DNA of 64,000 bases from Pseudomonadota bacterium. GTDB lineage: Bacteria; Pseudomonadota; Alphaproteobacteria; Micavibrionales; Micavibrionaceae. Numbering within the stretch: position 1 is the stretch's first letter; each line of letters starts with the position of its first letter. The stretch lies in NCBI GenBank assembly GCA_029558635.1, contig JAKQEE010000052.1:1-64000 (forward strand). Direction: 5' to 3'. The notes beneath the pieces were generated by a model, which ran no database searches, was not told the origin of the DNA, and saw only the letters and a program-made list of their open reading frames with translations. Positions 1 through 8,599 of this stretch are shown piece by piece. The position numbers were made by a program, and so were the translations under genes.

Positions 1-1233
1 TATAACGACCTCTCATCATTCCTCACCGCCGCCGGAGGAAGTTTCACCCGCAATTCTATCGCTACCTATTACGATGCGGCGGGAACGCTCCAAACCGCCA
101 GCGCCAACACCCCGCGCTTCGATCACGACCCCGTCACCCACCTTGCCAAAGGGATTCTGATCGAGGAGAGCCGGACAAATTACCAAAAGAACAGTAATTT
201 TTTAGGAATTGGCGGGGGGACATATACGGCAAACCAGAATTTTTCAAACTGGTCACTTCAGTATCCTGCGGGACTTACAGGGCAAAGTACAACGATTACT
301 CCTGGAGCATCCAATGGGATTCCATTTCTTGATATTCGTATGCAGGCAACAAACAGTGGCGCATCTACCGCATACATCACCTTTGCCCCACTCACTGCAG
401 ATAGCATGACTGTTGTCAGCGGGGATAAGACGATTGCTTCGGCTTGGTTTGGTGTAACATCCTACTCCTCAGTTGGAGGAGCCTGCGGTGTCTATGTTCA
501 GAACAGATCTATGACAGCTGGCGGAGCTTTCCTGCCAGCTAGTCCTGTTGTCAGTCTTTCTGGGGTTTCTGCATACCAAAGGCGTGTTACATCCTCTACG
601 ACACATGCAGCGACCGCTGGCACGGCAGCATTATGGAGTTTTATTTCCATGCCAGCCGGAGCAACTTGCGACATCACATACCGTATTGGATCCCCGCAGA
701 TAGAAAAAGGCGCCACATTTGAAACCTCCTATATTCCGACGGGAGTTAATGTCACCGCAACGCGGCAAGCGGACGCCTTATCTATACCGACTGGTGCGTG
801 GTACAATTCATCATCAGGAAGTTTGATGGCATCATCAGATGTTATTCCTTATGATGCGAGTTTATCAGGGGCAATTTCCATCGCTTTCTTTAATGATGGA
901 ACAGGGAACAATCAGTGGGGTCTAAGATACGACACTGGAGGAACATTGACAGCATCCCCATTCTGGAATGGCGGCGTCAATCAAACAACTTTATACACGC
1001 CACCAGTTTTGTCCGCAACCAATTCTACGGTTCATGCACTGTCACTGGGAACTCGTAGTACGGTAGCGAACGGTGGGGCTGTTCAGTCTGGAACATATTC
1101 TGCCTCTCCGACGATAACAAATCTTGATATTGGAAGAAATCTTTCAACGGCCTATTTAAATGGCTGGATTAAAAAACTAAAATACTACCCCGCGCGCGTG
1201 AGTGACACACAGTTGCAATTGCTGACGCAGTAG
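1..1233 (+). CDS. Secreted mosaic surface protein, array copy 1 (5' end outside window)
   Basis: The reading frame is open from base 1 to a TAG at 1231-1233, so the N-terminus lies left of the window. The visible part starts in a block shared with the next two genes (YNDLSSFLTAAGG, then TPRFDHDPVTH and KGILIEE), the kind of module found in phage head-spike and tail-fibre proteins. A unique beta-rich region follows, then the joint QIEKGATFETSYIPT, a second unique LamG-like region, and the shared tail KYYPARVSDTQLQLLTQ. It is the first of four co-directional genes separated by only 10-11 bases, so probably one transcript. Intact relatives carry Sec signal peptides, which argues for a secreted or cell-surface carbohydrate-binding or adhesive role rather than a virion part. 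That role is inferred. Confidence 0.82.
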   Translation, partial: YNDLSSFLTAAGGSFTRNSIATYYDAAGTLQTASANTPRFDHDPVTHLAKGILIEESRTNYQKNSNFLGIGGGTYTANQNFSNWSLQYPAGLTGQSTTITPGASNGIPFLDIRMQATNSGASTAYITFAPLTADSMTVVSGDKTIASAWFGVTSYSSVGGACGVYVQNRSMTAGGAFLPASPVVSLSGVSAYQRRVTSSTTHAATAGTAALWSFISMPAGATCDITYRIGSPQIEKGATFETSYIPTGVNVTATRQADALSIPTGAWYNSSSGSLMASSDVIPYDASLSGAISIAFFNDGTGNNQWGLRYDTGGTLTASPFWNGGVNQTTLYTPPVLSATNSTVHALSLGTRSTVANGGAVQSGTYSASPTITNLDIGRNLSTAYLNGWIKKLKYYPARVSDTQLQLLTQ

Positions 1234-1243
1234 GGGGCGGAGA

Positions 1244-2857
1244 ATGAACAATCTTCTAAAATTCTTGAGCGTCTTCTGTCTGGTACCTCTTCCGGCCTTT
1301 GCCGCGCCGCTGTCATTTACGGTGAATATGAGTGAAGCCGTGACTGTGGATACAAGCGGGGGCACACCGCGCATTGCGGTCGATGTCGGCGGAGTGACAC
1401 GGTATGCGGGGTATACGAGCGGGTCTGGCTCTTCGGCCCTGACGTTTAATTACACACCACAGGCGGGCGATGTCGATCTGGACGGGGTATCCTTATCTTC
1501 TCCGGTTAATCTCAATGGCGGGGCGATTGCTGATTTAAACGGCAACGCGATTTCTAATCTGACGTTTATCCCGCCCAACACAGCGAATGTCAAGATCAAT
1601 TACCCCTCTCTGAGCATGGATTTTGTGTATGATGCCGATGGGCGGTACACATTAAACGGCACAGCCTATAACGATCTGTCGTCATTTCTCACCGCAGCCG
1701 GAGGAAGTTTTACCAGAAATTCAGTTGGAACCTATTTTGATTCAACCGGAACGCTCCAGACTGCCTCTGCCAACACCCCTCGCTTCGATCACGACCCCGT
1801 TACCCACGCCGCCAAAGGCATCCTGATTGAAGAAAGCAGGGCGAATTTAAACCGATATTCGGAGCAATCGGATAATGCTGTTTATAATAAAAGAAACTGC
1901 ACCATCTCTGTAAACGCTATTGTTACGCCGAATGGGACTGTGACTGCTGACAAAGTTGTTGAGGATACTGGATCTGTCTTTAAAGAGTTGCAAATTGTAA
2001 ATACGTCTGTTTCTGCTGCGCCCTATACTGTTTCTGCTTTTGTAAAACCGGCAGGTCGTAACTATATGTATCTTTATGAGAGCCAAACAGAAAAATCTGT
2101 CGTTTTTGACTTATCTTTAGGAACGGTAAATGGAAATTACACGGGAGGTGGAGGATCACTTGCTCCTGCTTATGGTATATCGTTAGTCGGTAACGGGTGG
2201 TATCGTGTATGGATGACATGGAACGCAAATGTAGGAATCATTTCTTACATTGCTTTTGGCTTGCGTAATGCGATCGGTAATTTCAATTCTGGTTATGCTG
2301 GTGATGGCATATCCGGTATTTACATCTGGGGTGCACAGTTAGAGCAAGGGGCGTTTCCGACCTCCTATATTCCAACCACCACTGCTACCGTGACAAGGCA
2401 AATTGACGGGCTAACGCTGCCGACAGGATCATGGTTCAATATGGCTGAGGGGAGTTGGGAATCTCAATTCTCTATACCTTACTTTTATTCGGCTTCGCCT
2501 CGATTAGTGGCTTCTGATTCATATGCGGGAACCTTTTTGAGTTTGAATTTTGATACAACAACGACATTTAAAGCAAGCGTCTATGATGGGACAGGTATTG
2601 GGACCGTTAATAATTCTCTTATTGGTTCGGTCTCTAAAGCGGCAAGTGCGTATACAAGTACAGACAAGTATATCAATTTGAATGGCGGAGCAGTTATATC
2701 TGGGGTTAGATCAAACACTTACCCACTAACCCCAACTAGTAATATTTTTATCGGTAGATCATCAGCAAGTGACCAGCGTTATTCTGGAACTATTCAGGGC
2801 ATAAAATACTACCCCGCCCGCGTGTCTGACACGCAGTTGCAATTGTTGACGCAATAG
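1244..2857 (+). CDS. Secreted mosaic surface protein, array copy 2
   Basis: This 537-residue protein has a Sec signal peptide (hydrophobic to about residue 20, ending AFAA). A SwmB-like repeat domain covers about 21-112 (FTVNMSEAVTV, DVGGVTRYA, GDVDLDGVSLSSP). Next comes the phage-spike-like block around 125-205 (FTRNSVGTYFDSTG, RFDHDP). A first unique sandwich-like module runs to about 362, then the conserved joint QLEQGAFPTSYIPT and a second unique module to about 520. The shared tail KYYPARVSDTQLQLLTQ closes it. Conserved modules are nearly identical to copy 3 while the two inner modules differ completely and are more AT-rich. The start ATG follows a GGAG-like site 10 bases after the previous stop. 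Probable surface adhesin or glycan-binding protein; substrate unknown. Confidence 0.85.
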   Translation: MNNLLKFLSVFCLVPLPAFAAPLSFTVNMSEAVTVDTSGGTPRIAVDVGGVTRYAGYTSGSGSSALTFNYTPQAGDVDLDGVSLSSPVNLNGGAIADLNGNAISNLTFIPPNTANVKINYPSLSMDFVYDADGRYTLNGTAYNDLSSFLTAAGGSFTRNSVGTYFDSTGTLQTASANTPRFDHDPVTHAAKGILIEESRANLNRYSEQSDNAVYNKRNCTISVNAIVTPNGTVTADKVVEDTGSVFKELQIVNTSVSAAPYTVSAFVKPAGRNYMYLYESQTEKSVVFDLSLGTVNGNYTGGGGSLAPAYGISLVGNGWYRVWMTWNANVGIISYIAFGLRNAIGNFNSGYAGDGISGIYIWGAQLEQGAFPTSYIPTTTATVTRQIDGLTLPTGSWFNMAEGSWESQFSIPYFYSASPRLVASDSYAGTFLSLNFDTTTTFKASVYDGTGIGTVNNSLIGSVSKAASAYTSTDKYINLNGGAVISGVRSNTYPLTPTSNIFIGRSSASDQRYSGTIQGIKYYPARVSDTQLQLLTQ

Positions 2858-2868
2858 GAGAGCAGAGA

Positions 2869-4455
2869 ATGAAAACACTTTTGCAATCCCTTTGTTTTTT
2901 TTGCCTGATGCCGATTTCGGCCTTTGCCGCGCCGCTATCGTTCACGGTGAATATGTCGGAAGCGGTAACGGTTTCGGGCTGTCCTGCCAATTGCCCGCGC
3001 ATTGCGGTCGATGTTGGAGGGGTGACAAGATATGCCAGTTATGCGTCCGGTACAGGCGGGTCAGCGTTGACTTTCACCTATACGCCGCAGGTAGGGGATG
3101 TCGATCTCGACGGCGTGACTGTGTCCTCTCCGGTCGATCTTAACGGAGGAACCATTGTCGATCTCAATGGCAACGCGATTTCTGATCTGACCTTTACCCC
3201 GCCCAACACAGCGAATGTCAAAATCAATTATCCCTCGCTCGGGATGGATTTTGTGTATGACGCCGATGGGCGGTATACCTTAAACGGTACGGCGTATAAT
3301 GACCTGTCGTCATTTCTGACTGCTGCAGGAGGAACATTCTCGCGTGGTTCTGTCGGAACATATTTTGATTCAACCGGCACCCTCCAGACCGCCTCTGCCA
3401 ACACCCCCCGCTTCGATCACGACCCCGTTACCCACGCCGCCAAGGGTATTTTAATCGAGGAACAAAGGACGAATTTACTCGCCTATTCCGAGCAGTTTGA
3501 TAATGCCTCATGGGTAAAAAGTAATTCTACTATTGTTGCAAATGCTACAACGGCGCCCGATGGGACAATGACGGCAGATAAGCTTGTTGAAAATACAAAT
3601 AATTCAACGCATTACATGTGGATCGCTCCCACCATGACCAGTGGAGTTGCATACACATTTTCAGTATTTTTAAAAAAAGCAGAAAGAGACATCGCAATTA
3701 TTGATTCTGATACCGATGGAACCCCGGGATGGGTTTATGTGGACTTATCAAACGGCACTTTCGGAGCACAATCTGGAACCCTTTTATCAAAATCGATCAT
3801 TGCGGTAGGGAGTGATTGGTATAAAGTATCAATCAGCTATACTGCAGACAGAGTAGCTATGCAGCCTTGCGTTTTTTTGGCAAATAATATCCCTTCTTAC
3901 TCTTATATCGGTGATGGCACATCCGGCATTTATGTCTGGGGTGCGCAGCTGGAACAAGGCGCATTTCCGACATCCTACATCCCCACCACCAACGCCGCCG
4001 TGGCGAGACATGGGGATATTTTTCAAATTCCCTATAGTGCCAATTTTCTATCTACAAAGGGGGCTTGGTATGCGGAAGCTTTCAACGCGCCCGATACTTC
4101 ATTCAAGCGTATTATCGGAACCAATATAGCCGACGGATATCTTACATACGGAACAAACGGAGCAGCACTGCAATCCTGGGATGGTGTATCCAATATGCAG
4201 GTCACCATCTCTCCATCAGCTTCGGATTCCATCTATGGGAAATATGCACTTGGATGGGATAATTCTACCATGACAAGGTCATTGGTAGCAAATGCAGGGG
4301 CAATTGGTTCAGGGGGCTATGCGGACGGATACCAGCAGTCAACTGCAGTTTGGATTGGGGGGGCTGGGGGCTATGCTTTAAACTCTCATGTTCGTAAAGC
4401 AAAATACTACCCCGTGCGCGTATCGGACACGCAGTTGCAATTGCTGACGCAATAG
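2869..4455 (+). CDS. Secreted mosaic surface protein, array copy 3
   Basis: This 528-residue protein has the same plan as copy 2: Sec signal peptide, SwmB-like domain with an added pair of cysteines (VSGCPANCPR), phage-spike-like block (RFDHDPVTHAAKG), a variable module, joint QLEQGAFPTSYIPT, second variable module, and tail KYYPVRVSDTQLQLLTQ. The first variable module has a short similarity to copy 2 (YSEQFDNASW versus YSEQSDNAVY) and then diverges. A G7 tract lies at 4357-4363 near the 3' end, where slippage would shift the frame. It is separated by 11 bases from copy 2 and 10 from copy 4. Function is inferred as surface binding; no enzyme motif is visible. Confidence 0.85.
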   Translation: MKTLLQSLCFFCLMPISAFAAPLSFTVNMSEAVTVSGCPANCPRIAVDVGGVTRYASYASGTGGSALTFTYTPQVGDVDLDGVTVSSPVDLNGGTIVDLNGNAISDLTFTPPNTANVKINYPSLGMDFVYDADGRYTLNGTAYNDLSSFLTAAGGTFSRGSVGTYFDSTGTLQTASANTPRFDHDPVTHAAKGILIEEQRTNLLAYSEQFDNASWVKSNSTIVANATTAPDGTMTADKLVENTNNSTHYMWIAPTMTSGVAYTFSVFLKKAERDIAIIDSDTDGTPGWVYVDLSNGTFGAQSGTLLSKSIIAVGSDWYKVSISYTADRVAMQPCVFLANNIPSYSYIGDGTSGIYVWGAQLEQGAFPTSYIPTTNAAVARHGDIFQIPYSANFLSTKGAWYAEAFNAPDTSFKRIIGTNIADGYLTYGTNGAALQSWDGVSNMQVTISPSASDSIYGKYALGWDNSTMTRSLVANAGAIGSGGYADGYQQSTAVWIGGAGGYALNSHVRKAKYYPVRVSDTQLQLLTQ

Positions 4456-4465
4456 GGGGCAGATA

Positions 4466-5791
4466 ATGAAAAATCTTCTAAAATTCTTGAGCGTCTTCTG
4501 TCTGATGCCTTTATCGGCGCAGGCCGCGACGGGTATTCCGTTTACGATCAATATGAGCGAGGCGGTAACGGTTTCGGGCTGTCCTGCAAATTGCCCGAGG
4601 ATCGCGGTGGATGTCGGAGGAGTGACGCGGTATGCCGAATACAGCGCGGGCAGTGGAACCAATACGCTGACTTTTACCTATCAGATGGTGTCGGGTGATG
4701 TCGATCTGGACGGGGTTTCCCTGTCCTCGCCGATTGACCTCAATGGGGGATCGATTACAGACCTCAACGGAAATAATGCAACATTAACCTTCGTGCCGCC
4801 GAATACGTCTGGCATTCTGGTGAATGCGGCGGTCCCAAGTGGCTATACGGCGACGTTCATCGACCGGACGGTCACAAACGCCAATAAAACGGCAATGGGG
4901 TTTACCCTAACCCATGGGAAGGCAGGACATACGTATAACTACACGATTTCAAGCTCTGGCGGCGGAACACCATTGACCGGAACGGGCACCACGACGGGCG
5001 CAGCTCAAGCCATCAACGGCATTAACCTGACGTCTTTGCAGGACGGCAAGCTGACATTGTCGGTGACCGTGACCGATTCTTTGGGGGGAACGGGTGTGGC
5101 TGCAACCGACACAGTGCCGATGGCGGTTCTGGATGCCTCGCTGGTCGGGCACTGGACGTTTGATGCCAATGATATTTCGGGCGTCACGGCCTATGACCGG
5201 TCTGGCCAGGGCAACAGCGGAACCCTTACCAACGGCCCGACCCAAGTCGTTGGTCAGGTCGGTGGCGCCCTCAATTTCGATGGGGTGAATGATTTTGTTG
5301 CTGCAGGTGACGTTTTGGACATGGGGTTAAATGATTGGTCGGTAGTTGCTTGGGTTAAAACAAATGGAAACGGTTCAATTATGAGTGTTGTCAGCAAGGC
5401 TGCTGCGCATGTGCAAAACTACCGTTATGCGACGTTTGTAAGTGGTGCAGGAAGAGGATATCCTTTCATGCAAGGAAATGGGGGGGCTGACGTTGAACCA
5501 GTTGGGGGGGCTGATGTTGCTAATGGCGCTTGGCACTTGTTATCGATCGTGTTCGATAGAGATGGGAATGTTGATCAATATGTTGATGGGGCGTTTGATA
5601 TAGGTCAAAGCATCGCCCATTGGCAGGCGGCAAATATGCAGTCTGCAAACCCTTTCCGGATTGGGTCATATACTGCGGCCGATAACATTTCAACATATGC
5701 TATTTTCAATGGCTTTATCGACGATGTCCGTATTTACAACCGCGCCCTAAGCGCAGGAGAAATTGCAACTTTGTATAGCTCAATGCAGTAG
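4466..5791 (+). CDS. Secreted LamG-domain surface protein, array copy 4
   Basis: This 441-residue protein has a Sec signal peptide (ending SAQAA) and the same cysteine-bearing SwmB-like domain as copy 3 (to about residue 115). An Ig-like or cadherin-like segment follows at about 118-218. The C-terminal half is a recognisable LamG / concanavalin-like domain (LVGHWTFDANDISG at about 222, GALNFDGVNDFV, FIDDVRIYNRALSAGEI near the end). It lacks the phage-spike block and the shared KYYPARVSDTQ tail of the other copies, so only the N-terminal cassette is shared. Its first codons match those of copy 2 more closely than copy 3, suggesting shuffling by recombination. Two G7 tracts lie at 5480-5486 and 5504-5510. 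Likely a secreted glycan-binding protein. Confidence 0.85.
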   Translation: MKNLLKFLSVFCLMPLSAQAATGIPFTINMSEAVTVSGCPANCPRIAVDVGGVTRYAEYSAGSGTNTLTFTYQMVSGDVDLDGVSLSSPIDLNGGSITDLNGNNATLTFVPPNTSGILVNAAVPSGYTATFIDRTVTNANKTAMGFTLTHGKAGHTYNYTISSSGGGTPLTGTGTTTGAAQAINGINLTSLQDGKLTLSVTVTDSLGGTGVAATDTVPMAVLDASLVGHWTFDANDISGVTAYDRSGQGNSGTLTNGPTQVVGQVGGALNFDGVNDFVAAGDVLDMGLNDWSVVAWVKTNGNGSIMSVVSKAAAHVQNYRYATFVSGAGRGYPFMQGNGGADVEPVGGADVANGAWHLLSIVFDRDGNVDQYVDGAFDIGQSIAHWQAANMQSANPFRIGSYTAADNISTYAIFNGFIDDVRIYNRALSAGEIATLYSSMQ

Positions 5792-5833
5792 GAATCCCGG
5801 GGCAAAAAATCAGGTAGGACCTGCGGTGTCTTT

Positions 5834-5853
5834 GGGGAAAATATCCCCTTCTT
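5834..5853 (+). terminator. Weak candidate terminator after the surface-protein array
   Basis: Forty-odd bases after the last array gene there is a 5-bp hairpin (GGGGA at 5834-5838, TCCCC at 5844-5848) followed by TTCTTT. A second small inverted repeat (CAGGT/ACCTG) precedes it. The stem is short, so this is only a candidate end for the array transcript. Confidence 0.3.
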
Positions 5854-6031
5854 TCTGATCTGATCTTTACATGAGCGTTGTTTGTTGTTGGGGCTGGAAC
5901 GGTCCACCATCTGTAAACGAGGGTTGTTTTCTCCCTTTTCTTTTTGTTCCCTTCTGATATGTAGGTGGAGCGGCCCCTGAAGTTGGTAAAAGCCGTATCC
6001 CCTGTGATAGACTGAAAGGAAGAGCTTAACA

Positions 6032-6056
6032 GCGCACTTACGCAAACTGCGTTTGC
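6032..6056 (-). other. oriT: Candidate oriT of IncQ/R1162 type (nic core plus inverted repeat)
   Basis: Read on the minus strand, an inverted repeat (GCAAAC, 3-base loop, GTTTGC; 6056-6042) is followed after one G by TAAGTGCGC (6040-6032). The known R1162/RSF1010 oriT has the same order: an inverted repeat directly followed by TAAGTGCGC, cut after TAAGTGCG. By analogy the nick would fall between 6033 and 6032. The site lies about 120 bases upstream of a MOBQ relaxase gene. With this polarity the array side would enter a recipient first and the relaxase gene last, as in IncQ plasmids. The motif match is seen directly; function is inferred. Confidence 0.6.
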
Positions 6057-6157
6057 AGCGCTTCTTTGAAGCTCATAAAGAGCGCTGATCAGGCCTAAAA
6101 ATTGCCGAATCAGCGCCATAAATCGGGTGCCGGATCACAAAACAGGGTGTGTGATCG

Positions 6158-8422
6158 TTGGCGATTTATCATTGTTCTTTGCGTGTGTTCTCTCGGGCAG
6201 AAAACCATTCTGCCGTGGCTGCGGCTGCCTATCGGTCGGGGCAAAAACTGGTCGATGAGCGCACAGGAACTATTCATCGCTATGAAAAACGTCATGGCGT
6301 AGTGAAAGCTTTTATCCTGATGCCCGAGATCGCCCCCGATAGGTATAGGGACAGGTTTGCCCTATGGAACGCAGCCGAAGAGATTGAGACACGCAAGAAC
6401 TCCCGTGTGGCTAGAGAGGTCATTATTGCTCTCCCTTATGAATTGAATACACTTGAGCGGGAGAGCCTCACACGGGACATGGCGGCTTACTTGGTCGAGA
6501 AATACCGCGTTGCGGTGGATATCGCCATCCATAGCCCTTGTGAAGGAGACGGGCACGACCCCAGAAACCACCATGCACATCTTCTCTTTACCACGCGGGA
6601 GCTGACCCCGGAGGGTTTGGGAGCCAAAACCCGTATTCTGGATGACAAAATAACGGGTCCCCAGCAGATCGAGATCATTCGGGAAGTCTGGGAGACTTTG
6701 GCCAATGATGCTCTCAAACGCGCTGGACGCTCAGATGTGACGATAGACAGAAGAACGCTAGAAGCCCAAGGGATAGAGCGTATCCCTCAAATCCATGAGG
6801 GAAAGGCTTCGACCTACGCTGAAGAGCTGAATAGAGCTAGTAGAGAAACTGAAGAAACAGAGGATGAAGACGATACCGGCACAGAAGACGGGGACGAGGG
6901 AAAGACAGAGGGCAAGAAATCCGGTTCAGGAGACCAAGGCCGCCTGTCACCGGATATGTCCCCGAAGGAAAATACGGGAATAGACAGATTAACATCTGAA
7001 GACAAAACAGATTCCAGGAAAGATCCTTTTGGGCGAGAAAAGACCCGTGCGGAATTTAACGCCGAGATCAAAGCCCTGAACAAAGAGCGAGCTGAATATC
7101 CCGATAAACCCTTGAATGACCAGATCAAAGAAATCGAACAGGAAATCGACCATCTCGATAGACGGGTTGAGCGTCTGGAAACACTTTTGGACAAAACATC
7201 CCTGCCCCAGAAGCTCCAGAAGCTGATCGGCGATATAGCTGCCAAGGCTAAAGAATTTCTGAGTATCCGGACAGAAGACCAGATTAAACGAGCCTTATCG
7301 GAATCAGAAAAAGAAGAGCGGCACGAACGCCAGATTGCAAGATATGGCAGAATCTACAGGGAAAGCATTCATTCCCAAATTGCAGAAATGAAAAACAAGA
7401 TAGAAACCCTGCAATCGAGAGAAACAGAATACAAGAAATATCGTTCTTTTGTGACTATGATTGAAACAGAGGTAATGAAGCTCCGCGCAACTCAAACCCA
7501 CGCGCTTAATACTCCACAGAAGCCGGATATTGGCACTCCACTCACGGCGCCAGCAGCCAAAGCTATCGAGCATACAAAGGCACCAAGCAAGGTAGATGGA
7601 CAGATTCAGGAAACCAAAGGCAAGGTTCCTGAGGAGTACAAGCCATCTCCGAGGACTGAGACACTACAAACGAGCTTTGATAAAGCCCAACCCGACAAAC
7701 AGCCAAGAGCCTCCAATAGGCGGGACGCAAGCGTTCAGGAAAAGGCAACTCCATCTATAACTCAGACTATCCCATCGGAGGCTGAGAGAGCCACCACCAG
7801 ACCAGCAGAAGAAAAATCCCATACTTCAAGCCTACAAGAAAGACAGACTACAACAAAGATAACGGGAGTAAAGATATCTGCCCCAGTGGAACAACGGACC
7901 GACCCAAAGAATTACAAGATCGAAGCCAATGCGCAGACCAAACAAATGCTGGATAAAATTCAGACGGAACTAAAGGCGCAGAAAAACCAAGAAGCCTTAC
8001 AAAAACAAGAGCAATCCCAAACGACTGAGAAGGTAGACGGATTGAAGGGGAAATTCCGCAAACTGGAATCGCCACCTATCAAGGAAGAGGATTTTCTTCG
8101 CAAGACTAAAGCCGAGGCAGAAAGAAAACGGCAGGACATTCCACCGGAATACCGCGCCCCCCCTTATACAGAAGCGGAGCTACATCCCAAGCTGCAACCG
8201 GAACCAAAGACTGCTCACCCACCGCAAGATGAAGGTGTTTTAGACAAATTCAAAAAAATGTGGAAACAGGAAACCTCAAAGCCTCAATCAAATCCCGATC
8301 AACCAAAACAACAAGCCAAATCCAGAAAGCCTATGTCGTCACCATTTAATCAGGCTGCGTGCAAGCCAAAAATGGATGGTTTTGACCATGATGTTCAATC
8401 AAAACCAGAGAAAAATATTTAG
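6158..8422 (+). CDS. mobA: MOBQ-family relaxase (MobA/MobL)
   Basis: This 754-residue protein begins MAIYHCSLRVFSR, the standard opening of MobA/MobL relaxases, so the TTG at 6158 is the likely start even though it is a rare start codon. Tyr25 in AAAAYRSG is the expected catalytic tyrosine. The metal-binding histidine motif is DPRNHHAHLLF (about 134-144, with HAH at 139-141). The relaxase domain ends near residue 230. The remaining two thirds is charged, coiled-coil and low complexity, with no helicase Walker motif, so it is not a full TraA. Relaxases nick oriT and pilot single-stranded DNA during conjugation; a candidate oriT lies just upstream. No type IV secretion genes are visible, so the element is probably mobilizable rather than self-transmissible. 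Confidence 0.9.
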   Translation: MAIYHCSLRVFSRAENHSAVAAAAYRSGQKLVDERTGTIHRYEKRHGVVKAFILMPEIAPDRYRDRFALWNAAEEIETRKNSRVAREVIIALPYELNTLERESLTRDMAAYLVEKYRVAVDIAIHSPCEGDGHDPRNHHAHLLFTTRELTPEGLGAKTRILDDKITGPQQIEIIREVWETLANDALKRAGRSDVTIDRRTLEAQGIERIPQIHEGKASTYAEELNRASRETEETEDEDDTGTEDGDEGKTEGKKSGSGDQGRLSPDMSPKENTGIDRLTSEDKTDSRKDPFGREKTRAEFNAEIKALNKERAEYPDKPLNDQIKEIEQEIDHLDRRVERLETLLDKTSLPQKLQKLIGDIAAKAKEFLSIRTEDQIKRALSESEKEERHERQIARYGRIYRESIHSQIAEMKNKIETLQSRETEYKKYRSFVTMIETEVMKLRATQTHALNTPQKPDIGTPLTAPAAKAIEHTKAPSKVDGQIQETKGKVPEEYKPSPRTETLQTSFDKAQPDKQPRASNRRDASVQEKATPSITQTIPSEAERATTRPAEEKSHTSSLQERQTTTKITGVKISAPVEQRTDPKNYKIEANAQTKQMLDKIQTELKAQKNQEALQKQEQSQTTEKVDGLKGKFRKLESPPIKEEDFLRKTKAEAERKRQDIPPEYRAPPYTEAELHPKLQPEPKTAHPPQDEGVLDKFKKMWKQETSKPQSNPDQPKQQAKSRKPMSSPFNQAACKPKMDGFDHDVQSKPEKNI

Positions 8423-8452
8423 GCTTTATGGTGCTGATTTTTTACAAAAAGT

Positions 8453-8479
8453 CATGAAAATAACGTTTTTCATGTTTTT
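8453..8479 (+). terminator. Candidate terminator after the relaxase gene
   Basis: An 8-bp hairpin (CATGAAAA at 8453-8460, TTTTCATG at 8467-8474) is followed by TTTTT. It sits 30 bases after the relaxase stop. The stem is AT-rich, so termination would be weak. Confidence 0.4.
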
Positions 8480-8496
8480 CCTGTATTTTTCTACAT

Positions 8497-8583
8497 AATA
8501 AACTAATTGTGATAAAACGTAATAAACTAGTATTGGTTGTGATAAAACGTGATAAACTAACATAGGTACGGCGTGATAAACTA
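8497..8583 (+). promoter_or_regulatory. Ordered repeats upstream of the Fic fusion gene (probable operator)
   Basis: The nonamer (A/G)ATAAACTA occurs four times in direct orientation, starting at 8497, 8521, 8551 and 8575, so with spacings of 24, 30 and 24 bases. The second and third copies are each preceded by GTGATAAAACGT (8509-8520 and 8539-8550), giving a 30-bp repeat unit. The last copy ends 16 bases before the ATG. Each long unit starts with TTGTGA, which could serve as a -35 element. The downstream protein has an N-terminal winged helix like AbiEi, a family known to repress its own operon through repeated sites. The array is therefore probably an autoregulatory operator; iterons are the alternative. 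Confidence 0.6.
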
Positions 8584-8599
8584 GAAAGACTTTAAGCTT

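Larger units (their letters stand above)
5792..6157. other. Intergenic region between surface array and relaxase
   Basis: This 366-base stretch holds no convincing gene. Reverse-strand open frames here run into the preceding gene and have no recognisable motif. It contains the weak terminator at 5834-5853, the oriT candidate at 6032-6056 and an inverted repeat (GATCACA at 6133-6139, TGTGATC at 6150-6156) just before the relaxase TTG start. The last could be an operator or a structure that limits initiation. Confidence 0.6.

Noticed and set aside
1..5791. Diversity-generating retroelement targeting the surface-protein array
   Set aside because: No reverse transcriptase gene, no template repeat and no adenine-biased variation are visible in the window; differences between copies are whole-module.
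1..5791. Prophage tail-fibre cluster
   Set aside because: The proteins carry Sec signal peptides, and no phage structural, lysis or packaging genes are nearby; only module similarity remains.
5715..6119. Reverse-strand open frame before the relaxase, possibly a mobC-like gene
   Set aside because: It runs into the end of the last surface-protein gene, covers the oriT candidate, and shows no ribbon-helix-helix or other mobilization-protein motif.
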